The position numbers and the translations under genes were made by a program. A stretch of DNA of 64,000 nt from Paludibacteraceae bacterium (GTDB lineage: Bacteria; Bacteroidota; Bacteroidia; Bacteroidales; Paludibacteraceae), in contig JAFGVV010000012.1 in the NCBI GenBank assembly GCA_016937795.1, positions 1 to 64,000 on the forward strand, written 5' to 3'. Positions 27,891-36,763 of this stretch are shown piece after piece (the first letter of the stretch is position 1; each line of letters begins with the position of its first letter). The notes beneath the pieces are model-generated. The model saw only the letters and a list, made by a program, of their open reading frames with translations, had not been told where the DNA came from and did not search any database.

Positions 27891-28126
27891 CAAAAAAATG
27901 CACTCACTCATATTTTTTTGATGAGCGAATGTACGCAGATAACAGTCGGTTTGTGGTTTTTGTTTTAGCGGGCAGCTAAATTTGACAGTTTTTTGTATTT
28001 AAAAATATGCCTACAATACCAATAAATGACGGGAAAAATTGATCAAAAAAATAAAACTCAGATACACTTAATAAAAGAAATTCAGATTAATAGGCAAGCA
28101 TACAGAAATCTTTTGTAAAAAACACA

Positions 28127-28134
28127 TATCTTTG
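28127..28134 (+). promoter_or_regulatory. Possible -7 box of the TetR gene
   Basis: TATCTTTG lies about 39 bases before the start at 28173. A TTTG occurs upstream but at too short a spacing (12 bases). No operator palindrome was identified with confidence. Confidence 0.4.
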
Positions 28135-28172
28135 TGTTCCAAAATTATTACCAAACAGAAACATAGTATTTT

Positions 28173-28874
28173 ATGTCGGACGAACTGGATAAAAAAAAAA
28201 GAAACAGAAGAACCAAGGCAGCCATAGAACGCGATGTGATGCAGGCTGTTGACTCACTGATTGAAGAAGTGGGTTTCCGGAACCTTACCCTCACGGGGGT
28301 AGCCAACAGAGCAAAAATTGAACCTGCAGTTTTCTATCGAAGATTTGCAAACCTCGAAGAGCTTTTCGATGTGTATACCCGCAAGTACGACTACTGGCTC
28401 GGCACAATTCTGGCAGGAATGCCTGCTGATATGGACGAAGAAGAAAATCTTCACTGGATACTGCAAACCCTTATCCAGTCGCTTTTACGCAACAAAGGCA
28501 TGCAACAGTTGCTTATTTGGGAACTTTCGGACAACAATCCCACGACCCGACGCACAGCGCAACTCCGCGAATCGATAAATGAACCGCTCATTCGTCTGCT
28601 CGAGCATAAATTCAAAGACAGCAAGCTGGATATCAACGTCATATCAGCAGTCATAATTTCAGGAATTTACTATCTGATTTTACACAGAAAGCGTTCTCCT
28701 TTCTGCGATGTGGATTACAACAGTCGCGCCGGAAAAGACCGATTTAAAGAGGGCGTTCGTCAGCTTACAAATCTGCTGTTCGAAAAACTAAAAGAAGAGG
28801 AACGCATTGAAAGCATAAAAAATAAACTTCGTTCCGAAGGCGTAAGCGAAGATATCATTGCCAAATGCTTCTGA
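28173..28874 (+). CDS. TetR/AcrR family transcriptional regulator
   Basis: 233 residues. The N-terminus is very basic (LDKKKRNRRTKAAIERD). A TetR-type helix-turn-helix follows at about 22-68 (GFRNLTLTGVANRAKIEPAVFYRRFANLEELFDVY). The C-terminal helical ligand domain has no recognisable specificity. It is divergent from sufB with 351 bases between, so regulation of suf is conceivable but unproven. A strong terminator follows. Confidence 0.88.
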   Translation: MSDELDKKKRNRRTKAAIERDVMQAVDSLIEEVGFRNLTLTGVANRAKIEPAVFYRRFANLEELFDVYTRKYDYWLGTILAGMPADMDEEENLHWILQTLIQSLLRNKGMQQLLIWELSDNNPTTRRTAQLRESINEPLIRLLEHKFKDSKLDINVISAVIISGIYYLILHRKRSPFCDVDYNSRAGKDRFKEGVRQLTNLLFEKLKEEERIESIKNKLRSEGVSEDIIAKCF

Positions 28875-28891
28875 GAAATACGTTTTATCTC

Positions 28892-28931
28892 ATAAAAAAA
28901 TCCTGTTACATTTACGACAGGATTTTTTTAT
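28892..28931 (+). terminator. Terminator after the TetR gene
   Basis: A 15-bp perfect stem, ATAAAAAAATCCTGT (28892-28906) with its complement (28917-28931), has a 10-base loop and A/T tracts on both sides. It is closely related to the terminator at 29648-29695. Confidence 0.85.
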
Positions 28932-28966
28932 ATGATTATTTTCAATGACTTTTCTTTAAAACACCC
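28892..28966. repeat. Decayed copy of the pepD 3' end and its terminator
   Basis: This stretch aligns with 29653-29725. After the related terminator it continues with a sequence that, read on the minus strand, corresponds to the last pepD codons (KSH and stop), with roughly 28 of 34 bases shared. It is not an open gene. The next 95 bases (28967-29061) show nothing recognisable. Confidence 0.65.
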
Positions 28967-29061
28967 CCAACTAAACGGATATGCTATTTTAAAGCACCAA
29001 GCTCCGCATACGTTCGACAGGATTATTTGCTAAATTACAGGACACATCAGTGAGGAATGGG

Positions 29062-29603
29062 TTTCATATTTCGATACAAAGTTTTCTGCTTTTACCCAAA
29101 TGATTTCGGGTAAAAACAGAAAGATGTCTATTTCAACCCGAATGATGTCATGTTTTTAAAGAAAGATTTCTACTAAAACATAAATGATCAATTCTTTTTA
29201 TAGACATTTATCTATTCACACCCGAATGTTTTCTACTTCAAACAGAAATCTTTCGGGTATGACCCAAAAGATTTCATATTTCGATACAAAGTTTTCGGCT
29301 TTTACCCAAATGATTTCGGGTAAAAACAGAAAGATATCTATTTCAACCCGAATGATGTCATGTTTTAATAGAAAGATTTCTACTAAAACATAAATGATCA
29401 ATTCTTTTTATAGACATTTATCTATTCATACCCGAATGTTTTCTACTTCGGACAGAAATCTTTCGGCTATGACCCAAAAGATTTCATGTTTCTATAGAAA
29501 GTTTTCTGTTTTTACCCAAATGATTTCGGGTGAAAATAGAAAGATGTCTATTTCGACCCGAATGATGTCATGTTTTAATAGAAAAATGTCTGTTTTTAAT
29601 TCG
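29062..29603. repeat. 21-bp heptad-coding tandem array with a 210-bp higher-order unit
   Basis: About 26 successive 21-bp units such as AAGTTTTCGGCTTTTACCCA plus one base, grouped into 210-bp blocks of ten: a partial block 29062-29183, a full block 29184-29393 and a third 29394-29603, nearly identical at exactly 210-base spacing. Read on the plus strand each 21-mer is a seven-residue unit, [ILMF]-S-x-x-[TN]-[RQK]-x. Each block opens with ATG; the first two end in TAA, each immediately followed by ATG. The minus strand is also largely open. No promoter or ribosome site was identified, so translation is uncertain. Confidence 0.9.
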
Positions 29604-29647
29604 AGTTCAAAGCTTTTTCATTCAGCGCTGCCGCACGATGGCATCAT

Positions 29648-29695
29648 AAATAAAAAAAATCCTGTTGCATTATTGCGACAGGATTTTTTTTATTT
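29648..29695. terminator. Bidirectional terminator at the pepD 3' end
   Basis: An 18-bp perfect stem, 29648-29665 with 29678-29695, carries A-tracts and T-tracts on the two sides and encloses TCCTGT/ACAGGA. It lies 4 bases past the pepD stop on the minus strand. Confidence 0.85.
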
Positions 29696-29699
29696 ATGT

Positions 29700-31145
29700 T
29701 CAATGGCTTTTCTCTAAAATACTTACCAACCATTTCCAGCATTTCTGGGTAGAACTAATACTGAGTCTTTCGTCGGGCGAGTGCACACCGTACATTTGTG
29801 GCCCAATGGAAATCATATCCAGATACGGATATTTTTCGAGAAATAATCCGCACTCAAGTCCGGCGTGAATGGCCCGCACTGAGGCTTTTTCATTGAAAAG
29901 TTCGCTGTAGCTTTGCTCTGCAATTTTCAGAATGTCCGATTTCACATTAGGCTTCCAACCGGGATAACCATCGCCATGCGTTACCGAAGCGCCTGCCAGC
30001 AAAAGCACAGATTCCACCTGATTCGCAATGTCGTATTTCGATGATTCCACAGAACTACGTTGACTGGTTGTAATCAGAATCTGACCTTTCTCCTTCATTT
30101 TAATCGATGCCAGATTTGTGGAGGTTTCCACGAGCCCGGGCATATCGCGATTCATAGCTTTCACACCATGCGGACAAGCATAAAGCACGTTCAGAAGGGC
30201 ATCGGAGGCCTTTTTACCAATCACCGTAGCCGGAAGTTTCTCAGACTCGAGCGTCATGACAAAACCAGGCTCTGTGTCTCCGATTTCCTTTTCCACATCG
30301 GCAATATAATAGTTGAGCAATACGCGCACACGTTCCTTTTCGGACCATGGCACACAAACAGTGGCCGAAGCTTCACGCGGAATGGCATTTCGTAGATTTC
30401 CACCATCAATCTTACTGATTCGCAGGTCAGTTTCTTTGTTGACAGTCCATAAATAGCGATTCAGAATTTTATTTGCATTGCCAAGCCCTTTGTTAATATC
30501 GTCGCCGGAGTGTCCGCCTTTCAAGCCTTTTACTGCTACTGTAAACGCAAAATAACCTTCGGGAGCTTTTTCTTCGGCATATGGCAATGTAGCTGTGGTG
30601 TCAATTCCGCCCGCACAACCAATAAAAATAACGCCATCATCTTCCGAATCGAGATTTATCAACACTTTTCCGGTCATAAAATCGTTTCCAAGTGCAAAAG
30701 CACCTGTCAGTCCGGTTTCTTCATCAACTGTAAAAAGGCATTCGATAGCCGGATGTTTCAGATCAGCAGAAGCCAGCACAGCCAGCATCATAGCCATTCC
30801 AATACCATTATCGCCACCAAGCGTAGTGCCTTTTGCACGCACAAAATCGCCATCGATAAAATACTGAATAGCATCAGTATCGAAATTAAATTTCACCTCA
30901 TTGTTTTTTTCGCAAACCATGTCCATGTGCGCCTGCAAAATCACGGTTTTGGCATTTTCGAAGCCAGTCGTAGCAGGTTTAAGAATCAGCACATTGCCAG
31001 CATCATCAGTTTTAAAACCAAGATTTTGCTGCTGTGCAAAGTTTTTGAGATAAGCAATCACCTTTTCTTCTTTTTTCGAAGGACGTGGTATTTGAGTAAT
31101 GTCGTGAAAGAAATTCCACAACAATTTCGGTTCGAGTGTTTTCAT
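29700..31145 (-). CDS. pepD: Aminoacyl-histidine dipeptidase (M20 peptidase PepD)
   Basis: 481 residues from the ATG at 31145 (MKTLEPKLLWNFFHDITQIP), the usual family start; an upstream in-frame start at 31172 would add nine residues. Metal and catalytic motifs of M20 di-zinc peptidases are present: VILQAHMDMVCEKN, GTTLGGDNGIGMAM, FTVDEETGLTGA and a late RAIHAGLECGLF. It hydrolyses Xaa-His and other dipeptides in the cytoplasm. A related terminator and decayed 3' copy occur beyond the heptad array. Confidence 0.95.
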   Translation of the reverse strand: MKTLEPKLLWNFFHDITQIPRPSKKEEKVIAYLKNFAQQQNLGFKTDDAGNVLILKPATTGFENAKTVILQAHMDMVCEKNNEVKFNFDTDAIQYFIDGDFVRAKGTTLGGDNGIGMAMMLAVLASADLKHPAIECLFTVDEETGLTGAFALGNDFMTGKVLINLDSEDDGVIFIGCAGGIDTTATLPYAEEKAPEGYFAFTVAVKGLKGGHSGDDINKGLGNANKILNRYLWTVNKETDLRISKIDGGNLRNAIPREASATVCVPWSEKERVRVLLNYYIADVEKEIGDTEPGFVMTLESEKLPATVIGKKASDALLNVLYACPHGVKAMNRDMPGLVETSTNLASIKMKEKGQILITTSQRSSVESSKYDIANQVESVLLLAGASVTHGDGYPGWKPNVKSDILKIAEQSYSELFNEKASVRAIHAGLECGLFLEKYPYLDMISIGPQMYGVHSPDERLSISSTQKCWKWLVSILEKSH

Positions 31146-31170
31146 CTGTTTATAATTTAGCCCTGACCCC

Positions 31171-31283
31171 AACCTCTATCCCCTTTCAGATACTTTCTCC
31201 AACCTCTATCCCCCTTTCGGATACTTTCTCCAGAAGGAGAAAGAAATAGGATATTTTATTTTATGGAGAAAGAAATAGGAATA
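31171..31283. repeat. Intergenic repeat cluster upstream of pepD
   Basis: A 30/31-bp unit beginning AACCTCTATCCCC is tandemly duplicated (31171-31200 and 31201-31231). It runs into a hairpin, CTTTCTCC (31224-31231) with GGAGAAAG (31236-31243). GGAGAAAGAAATAGGA then recurs at 31265. The rest of the 31146-31379 gap shows no gene. Confidence 0.8.
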
Positions 31284-31379
31284 AATAGTTGTTGGGAACA
31301 GAGAGTGGTTTATGAATTTTAATTATTTCAAAGTAAGTTCAAAAAAGCTCAACTAATTCGTTTTCAATAAAAGAACCAA

Positions 31380-32108
31380 CTACAAAAGAGCAGCAGCCTG
31401 ATTATCAAGATAGAAATCGGCAATTCCACTGCTGGCCCATACCTGCGATGCAGGATATTTTGCCGCCACATCATCTTTCGATATAATTTGTTTGAGCACC
31501 TCTGCTTTGCCTTTTCCGGTAATCAGAAAAGCTACTTTTTGAGCATTCCTGATAATGTTTCCGGTAAGTGAAATGCGTTTCTGTCCGCTTTGCGGATGCA
31601 CAGCTACTGCCACCGCCTGCTCCACATCGAGTAAATGCATTTGATCGGGAAAAATGGAAGCCGTATGTCCATCGTCGCCCATTCCGAGCAGGATCAGATC
31701 GAACACCGGATAAGCATTTTGCGCCGGAAGTTGCTCCCTGAGCACCTTCTCATAACGCGCTGCTTCATCTACAGGAAAATCCTCGCCCTTCATCCGGAAT
31801 ACATTCTCGGCCGGAATCATTGGTCTGCGCAACATTGCATCGTAAGTCATGCCATAATTGCTTTCGGCATGTGTAGGCGACACACAACGCTCGTCGACCC
31901 AAAAAAGCTTCACATTCTGCCAGGGTACTGTGTGTTCGTACTCTTCGGCCAACAAACTGAAAAGCAGCTTCGGAGTACTTCCTCCCGAAACTGCTATATG
32001 AAGAAACTGATTCTGTCCGGATTTTTCGACCGCCATTGCAGCTATTAATTCAGCCACAGCACGGGCAGTACTTTCCGGGTTATCGTAAGTATGAATTCGA
32101 TATAACAT
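31380..32108 (-). CDS. pgl: 6-phosphogluconolactonase
   Basis: 242 residues, standard for the NagB/Pgl fold. Motifs include LHIAVSGGSTPKLLFSLL, VKLFWVDERCVSPTHAESNYGM and DLILLGMGDDGHTASIFPD. It hydrolyses 6-phosphogluconolactone in the oxidative pentose phosphate pathway. It lies 102 bases downstream of zwf on the same strand, consistent with one operon. No gnd gene is in the window. Confidence 0.95.
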   Translation of the reverse strand: MLYRIHTYDNPESTARAVAELIAAMAVEKSGQNQFLHIAVSGGSTPKLLFSLLAEEYEHTVPWQNVKLFWVDERCVSPTHAESNYGMTYDAMLRRPMIPAENVFRMKGEDFPVDEAARYEKVLREQLPAQNAYPVFDLILLGMGDDGHTASIFPDQMHLLDVEQAVAVAVHPQSGQKRISLTGNIIRNAQKVAFLITGKGKAEVLKQIISKDDVAAKYPASQVWASSGIADFYLDNQAAALL

Positions 32109-32210
32109 AAAATAGAATTTGTTTCGCTTATACTTTTTGGTTGATATAAATGAATATCAAAATAGTGGGTATAAGTAGTATTTAGTTTTATTGTTTTTAG
32201 CTATTTGAAT

Positions 32211-33728
32211 TTACTCCGTTTTAAAATTCTCAAAAGGCTGACGCCATTTCACGTATTTATCAGCAAAAAGCGCATTCGATTCGTTTGGCCCCCAGGTACC
32301 AGCTTCGTAAAAATAAAGCGGAATTTCTGAATTATTCTGCCATGCCTGCAAAATCGGATCGACAAATTTCCAGCTTGCTTTCACTGCATCGGCACGTGCA
32401 TAAAGCGTGGAATCGCCAATCATACAATCAAGAATAAGCCGTTCGTAAGCTTCGGCAATTTTTTTATCAGCAAGATCTGAATAATGGAAAGCCATATTCA
32501 CATTCTGCACTTTGAAACCTGCACCCGGAATTTTCATTCCGAAATCGATAGCGACTCCTGCATCGGGATGAATTCGCAGAATAATCATATTGTTGGGTTC
32601 GGTCAGACAGAGCTGTTTAAATAACTGATGCGGAGCCGGCTTCAGATGAATAACGACCTCTGTAACACGCTCGGGCAATTGTTTTCCGGTACGCACATAA
32701 AAGGGAACTTCGCCCCATCGCCAGTTGTCGATAAACATTTTCAAGGCCACAAAAGTCTCGGTTTTCGAGTTGGGAGCCACTCCTGTTTCCTGCCGGTAAC
32801 CTTTTTGTACTTCCTCGCCTACCTGCCCCGACACATATTGTCCGCGCACCACAAAATCCTTCACCTCGTTGCCTTTTATCGGACGCAAAGCCTGAAGCAC
32901 TTTCACTGTTTCGTTACGAATAGAGTCGGAATCGAACACTGCCGGCGGCTCCATCGCCACTACTGCAAGCACCTGAAGCAGGTGATTTTGAATCATATCG
33001 CGCATTGCACCCGAAGTGTCGTAATAGCCTCCGCGACTACCCACACCGATTTTCTCGGAAGCGGTAATTTCCACTCTGTCGATATATTTACGATTCCAGA
33101 TAGGCTCGAAAAATCCGTTCGAAAAGCGCGTCACCATTATATTCTGAACAGTTTCCTTACCCAGATAATGGTCGATACGATAAATCTGATCTTCATGGAA
33201 TCCAGTATGAAGTTTTTTATCCAAATCGATGGCTGTATCGTAACTGTATCCAAAAGGTTTTTCCACAATAATGCGTTTCCAGCCGTTGTCTTCCAGATTG
33301 AGTCCGAATTTCACCAAATGTGCAGCCACTACTTCGTAAAGAAATGGCGGAATTGAAAAATAATAAACGATATTTTGTTTTATTTCAAGCCTTTCCGACA
33401 AACCATCGATGTACTCTTTTAGCTGACCAAAATCTTCTTCGGTCTGATTGTGTACTTTTTTATAATACACTTTTTCGAGAAAATCATCGAGTTTAGCAGC
33501 ATTTTCGTTCAGCGAACGTTTTGCAAAAGTGCTCAGACTTTCGCGCACATCATTACGGTATGCCAACGCATCTTTTTCCTGACTGCCCGCACCAAGCACC
33601 ACAAAGCGCTCAGGCAGCAAATTGTCCACATAAAGCTGAAAAACAGCAGGAAGGAGTTTTCTTTTCGCAAGGTCGCCGTTCGAACCAAAAATGACCAATA
33701 TCTGGTTTTCTATATTATTTTTCTTCAT
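32211..33728 (-). CDS. zwf: Glucose-6-phosphate 1-dehydrogenase
   Basis: 505 residues from the ATG at 33728 (MKKNNIENQILVIFGSNGDL); an upstream ATG at 33746 adds six residues. The nucleotide-binding motif is GSNGDLAKRKLLPA, and the substrate motif RIDHYLGKETVQNIM contains the catalytic His-Lys region. It oxidises glucose-6-phosphate to the lactone, making NADPH. It precedes pgl. Confidence 0.96.
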   Translation of the reverse strand: MKKNNIENQILVIFGSNGDLAKRKLLPAVFQLYVDNLLPERFVVLGAGSQEKDALAYRNDVRESLSTFAKRSLNENAAKLDDFLEKVYYKKVHNQTEEDFGQLKEYIDGLSERLEIKQNIVYYFSIPPFLYEVVAAHLVKFGLNLEDNGWKRIIVEKPFGYSYDTAIDLDKKLHTGFHEDQIYRIDHYLGKETVQNIMVTRFSNGFFEPIWNRKYIDRVEITASEKIGVGSRGGYYDTSGAMRDMIQNHLLQVLAVVAMEPPAVFDSDSIRNETVKVLQALRPIKGNEVKDFVVRGQYVSGQVGEEVQKGYRQETGVAPNSKTETFVALKMFIDNWRWGEVPFYVRTGKQLPERVTEVVIHLKPAPHQLFKQLCLTEPNNMIILRIHPDAGVAIDFGMKIPGAGFKVQNVNMAFHYSDLADKKIAEAYERLILDCMIGDSTLYARADAVKASWKFVDPILQAWQNNSEIPLYFYEAGTWGPNESNALFADKYVKWRQPFENFKTE

Positions 33729-33835
33729 CACTTTTATCTTTATCAATTCATAACAAGCTGAATGCCGTTTTGTTTATCGAAAAATACTATTCTGCAATAG
33801 ATTCAGCATTCAAAACGCTTATTATTCCGTGACTT

Positions 33836-34900
33836 TCAGAACCACTTTTTCTTTCTGAAAAGCAAAAACATTAAAAATGCCACAACCACCATTACAACCC
33901 ACATTATAAAATATCCATTGTGCCAATGAAGTTCAGGAACATAATCGAAATTGGTACCATACACTCCCACGATAAATGTAAGTGGAATAAACATAACTGA
34001 AAAAATGGTGAGCGTACGCATAATATCGTTCAGGCGTGTACTCATCACAGTGTGGTAAATATTGAGCTGGTCGTACAAAATTTCGCGATAACTGTCCGAC
34101 AACTCTCCCGCTTCGGTAATATTATCCTGCAACTCTTTGAAATGGAAACGGTTCTCGTCATGAAGCAATTCTGATTCAAGTTTCACTAAACTCAAAATCA
34201 TTTCACGGGCAGGTTTTATGTTTTTTCGCAAAAAGTTCAACTCCTTTTTGTAGTCATTTATCTCATCCAAAAGTTCTTTTCTGGGTTCATCAGTCATTCT
34301 GTCTTCGAGATTTTCAATTTTCTCGCCCATTAATCCAATGATGTAAATATAATTATCCACCACCACATCGATCAATGCAAAAGCCAGATAATCGACCCCC
34401 GAGGTTCTGATTTTGTTTTTATGTTTACGTATGCGCTCACGAACAGGATTAAACACATCACCCTTTTGCTCCTGAAACGAAATAAGACAACCCTGAGTGA
34501 GAATCAAACTCAGATTTTCTATCGAAATTGTACGGCTTTCGTCTTTAAACTGCAACATTTTCAGCGTTATAAAAACCCCGTTATCAAACTCCTGAACCTT
34601 CGGACGAAGTGATGGATTCAAAATATCGGAAAGGATATGAAAAGGAACACCTACCAACGCGCCTATTTCTTCAATTCTTTTTTCGTCATGAAGTCCATCA
34701 ATATTCAACCAGCTCAGATTAGTCTTGCCCAACAGAGTCGATATTTTTTCTGTTCGCTCAATGCCAAACTCACGCACCTCCTCCTGATCGAAATCCATCG
34801 CAGTGATGGTTATACGCTCAGCTTTCTTTTGCCCGCGAAAAATCAACGCATAGGGCGACAAACCAATATCTTCTTTCTTCTTACGGGTATAACGTGACAT
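33836..34900 (-). CDS. corA: CorA-family divalent metal transporter
   Basis: 354 residues. A long cytoplasmic domain (about 1-290), including an extended helix (ENLEDRMTDEPRKELLDEIN), precedes two C-terminal membrane helices and a short basic tail (FRKKKWF). The signature loop after the first helix reads YGTNFDYVPEL, so the usual Gly-Met-Asn is Gly-Thr-Asn here. CorA moves Mg2+ (or Co2+/Ni2+) as a pentamer. The altered loop makes the exact ion less certain. Confidence 0.9.
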   Translation of the reverse strand: MSRYTRKKKEDIGLSPYALIFRGQKKAERITITAMDFDQEEVREFGIERTEKISTLLGKTNLSWLNIDGLHDEKRIEEIGALVGVPFHILSDILNPSLRPKVQEFDNGVFITLKMLQFKDESRTISIENLSLILTQGCLISFQEQKGDVFNPVRERIRKHKNKIRTSGVDYLAFALIDVVVDNYIYIIGLMGEKIENLEDRMTDEPRKELLDEINDYKKELNFLRKNIKPAREMILSLVKLESELLHDENRFHFKELQDNITEAGELSDSYREILYDQLNIYHTVMSTRLNDIMRTLTIFSVMFIPLTFIVGVYGTNFDYVPELHWHNGYFIMWVVMVVVAFLMFLLFRKKKWF

Positions 34901-35176
34901 GTTTTCTGATTTGATTATGAAGAACTCGTCTTGACTTTTTTGGTCACATTAGCAACACATAGTTTTTTAGTCAGTGTTGTCCGGTAAAAAAACATGAATG
35001 ACTAAAATGAGATCTCTCACTTCCTGTTGTTGACCGTTGGTTGTGCGCTATGTGACAAAAATCGAGATAAGTACGAAACTTTATTTCCAAAAACAACCAC
35101 ACAAAGGTAAAAATTATCTTTTTATAATATCCTTTTATTAAAAACAAAAATCAAACAAAATAAACAAAACTTGAAA
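34901..35176. other. Divergent gap between corA and the Spy-like gene
   Basis: No gene seen. It contains CAAAGGTA at 35102-35109 (TACCTTTG on the minus strand), a possible corA -7 box with a leader near 195 bases, and a 9-bp inverted repeat TTTTAGTCA (34965-34973) with TGACTAAAA (34999-35007) inside that leader. Confidence 0.4.
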
Positions 35177-35206
35177 TTGCAACAACTACATATTTATGTA
35201 TATTTG
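35177..35206 (+). promoter_or_regulatory. Bacteroidota-type promoter of the Spy-like gene
   Basis: TTG (35177-35179), 19 bases, TATATTTG (35199-35206): an exact fit to the consensus. The predicted transcript starts near 35213, about 80 bases before the ATG at 35296. Confidence 0.7.
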
Positions 35207-35295
35207 CAGTTAAATGTTCAAAGTATTGCTTCCTAAGTGAATTCTGGCACAATGATTGCTACAAATACACTTGCATTTTGAAGCAAATCCATCAC

Positions 35296-36042
35296 ATGAA
35301 GTTCTGCAAATTCACATTCATGATATTCATTTTTCTTGCCTGCCGACTCATCGTTACGGGACAAGAGACAGGGTCTGTATCGGAGCGTACACCCGAGCAG
35401 GAAGCTATCCGACAGACCGAAAAGATGCAACAGGAAATTCATCTGACAGAAGAACAAACACAACAAGTACATGAAATAAACCTTAAATATGCCCGTGAAC
35501 GCCAGGTTTCAAACTCCCGGGCCGAAGCACTGCAAAGAGTAAAAAAGAAAGAACAGGACCTGCGGCGCATTCTCAAACCCGAACAATACAACGAATTGCA
35601 AAACAAACAATACGAACGATCCGCCACAAACCCTACTATTCGCCGGACCACTCCTGCACCAAACAGCTCATTTCGTGAAAATACGCAAAAGCCAAATTAT
35701 CGTACCAGTCCCCGTGTACAGCAACCCGCCAATAGCAATCAGGGAAGAAGAGCACCGAGCATAAACCAAAGAAGTTCACAGCCCACACAACGAAGCATTA
35801 TGCCCAACGAACGCAACACTTACAGCGCTCCCAATAGTCGAAACTCAGGCACGAGAACGGTTGTTCCGAACACACGCCCTACGCGAAGAACTGAGCAAAA
35901 CTCTTCATCTTCACGCCGAACTGAAACATACCCAGCACCAACACGAAGCAGTGAGAGCCGTAGTTCTGAAAGACCTTCTGAGCGAACATCTAAACCTAAA
36001 CCACCCACCAGAAGCGGAAGTTCAAATTCGGGCAGACGATAA
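35296..36042 (+). CDS. Exported Spy/LTXXQ-like protein with low-complexity tail
   Basis: 248 residues from the ATG at 35296 (MKFCKFTFMIFIFLACRLIV), which begins a signal peptide; a TTG at 35278 is upstream. Residues about 30-100 are helical and charged with an LTEEQTQQVHEINLKYARER segment and RRILKPEQYNEL, resembling the LTXXQ motif of Spy/CpxP-type periplasmic chaperones. The last 140 residues are low complexity, dominated by Arg, Ser, Thr, Pro and Asn, and probably disordered and very basic. The stop is only 6 bases before the methyltransferase start, so they are cotranscribed. Confidence 0.75.
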   Translation: MKFCKFTFMIFIFLACRLIVTGQETGSVSERTPEQEAIRQTEKMQQEIHLTEEQTQQVHEINLKYARERQVSNSRAEALQRVKKKEQDLRRILKPEQYNELQNKQYERSATNPTIRRTTPAPNSSFRENTQKPNYRTSPRVQQPANSNQGRRAPSINQRSSQPTQRSIMPNERNTYSAPNSRNSGTRTVVPNTRPTRRTEQNSSSSRRTETYPAPTRSSESRSSERPSERTSKPKPPTRSGSSNSGRR

Positions 36043-36048
36043 AATACT

Positions 36049-36762
36049 ATGCCAAATCCATATTTCAGATTCAAACAGTTCAGCGTATTTCACGATAAAT
36101 GTGCCATGAAAGTAGGCATCGATGGCGTGCTGATTGGTGCATGGACAGATGTGACTAATGCCAAAAACATTCTGGATGTGGGTACCGGAAGCGGACTTAT
36201 TTCCCTAATGCTTGCGCAACGATGCGAAGCTACGATTACCGCTATCGACATTGATGCCGATGCTGTGATACAGGCAAACGAAAATATTGAAAATTCAGTC
36301 TGGAAAAGTAGAATATCTGCTACTCAGATAACGCTTCAAAAATTTGCCGAAAGCACCGACACGAAATTCGACCTCATAGTTTCGAATCCTCCTTTTTTTA
36401 TAAATGCACTGAAAGCGCCCGAAGAAAAGAGAAACACTGCGCGACATACCGACACACTTACCCACGAAGAACTGATTGACAATGCACTAAAATTAATCAG
36501 CAAAAACGGACGGATTTCTATCATTTTGCCCATAGAAGAAGGCACTAAATGTATTGAATATGCCCATTCGAAAAAACTGTTTTGCAAAAGATTGCTAAAA
36601 GTACAACCGCGGCCCGAAAAACCCGCACACCGGCTATTGATTGAACTTACTCCGGTTGAATGCGAAACACAAAGTTCGGAACTCTGCATCGAAAATGGCG
36701 AGCGACACAGCTACAGTCCTGAATTTACTGCCATTGCGTCGCCCTACTATCTTAAACTTTAA
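36049..36762 (+). CDS. trmN6: tRNA1(Val) (adenine-37-N6)-methyltransferase
   Basis: 237 residues. A Rossmann methyltransferase with SAM motif ILDVGTGSGLISLMLAQRC and the N6-adenine motif NPPFF (LIVSNPPFFINALKAPEEKR). The N-terminal FRFKQFSVFHDKCAMKVGIDGVLIG is characteristic of the TrmN6/YfiC family, which modifies A37 of tRNA1Val. It converges on polA with one base between the two stop codons. Confidence 0.92.
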   Translation: MPNPYFRFKQFSVFHDKCAMKVGIDGVLIGAWTDVTNAKNILDVGTGSGLISLMLAQRCEATITAIDIDADAVIQANENIENSVWKSRISATQITLQKFAESTDTKFDLIVSNPPFFINALKAPEEKRNTARHTDTLTHEELIDNALKLISKNGRISIILPIEEGTKCIEYAHSKKLFCKRLLKVQPRPEKPAHRLLIELTPVECETQSSELCIENGERHSYSPEFTAIASPYYLKL

Positions 36763-36763
36763 A

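Noticed and set aside
29216..29401. Minus-strand frame in the 21-bp array
   Set aside because: Open only because 21-bp periodicity repeats a stop-free frame on both strands; no start context.
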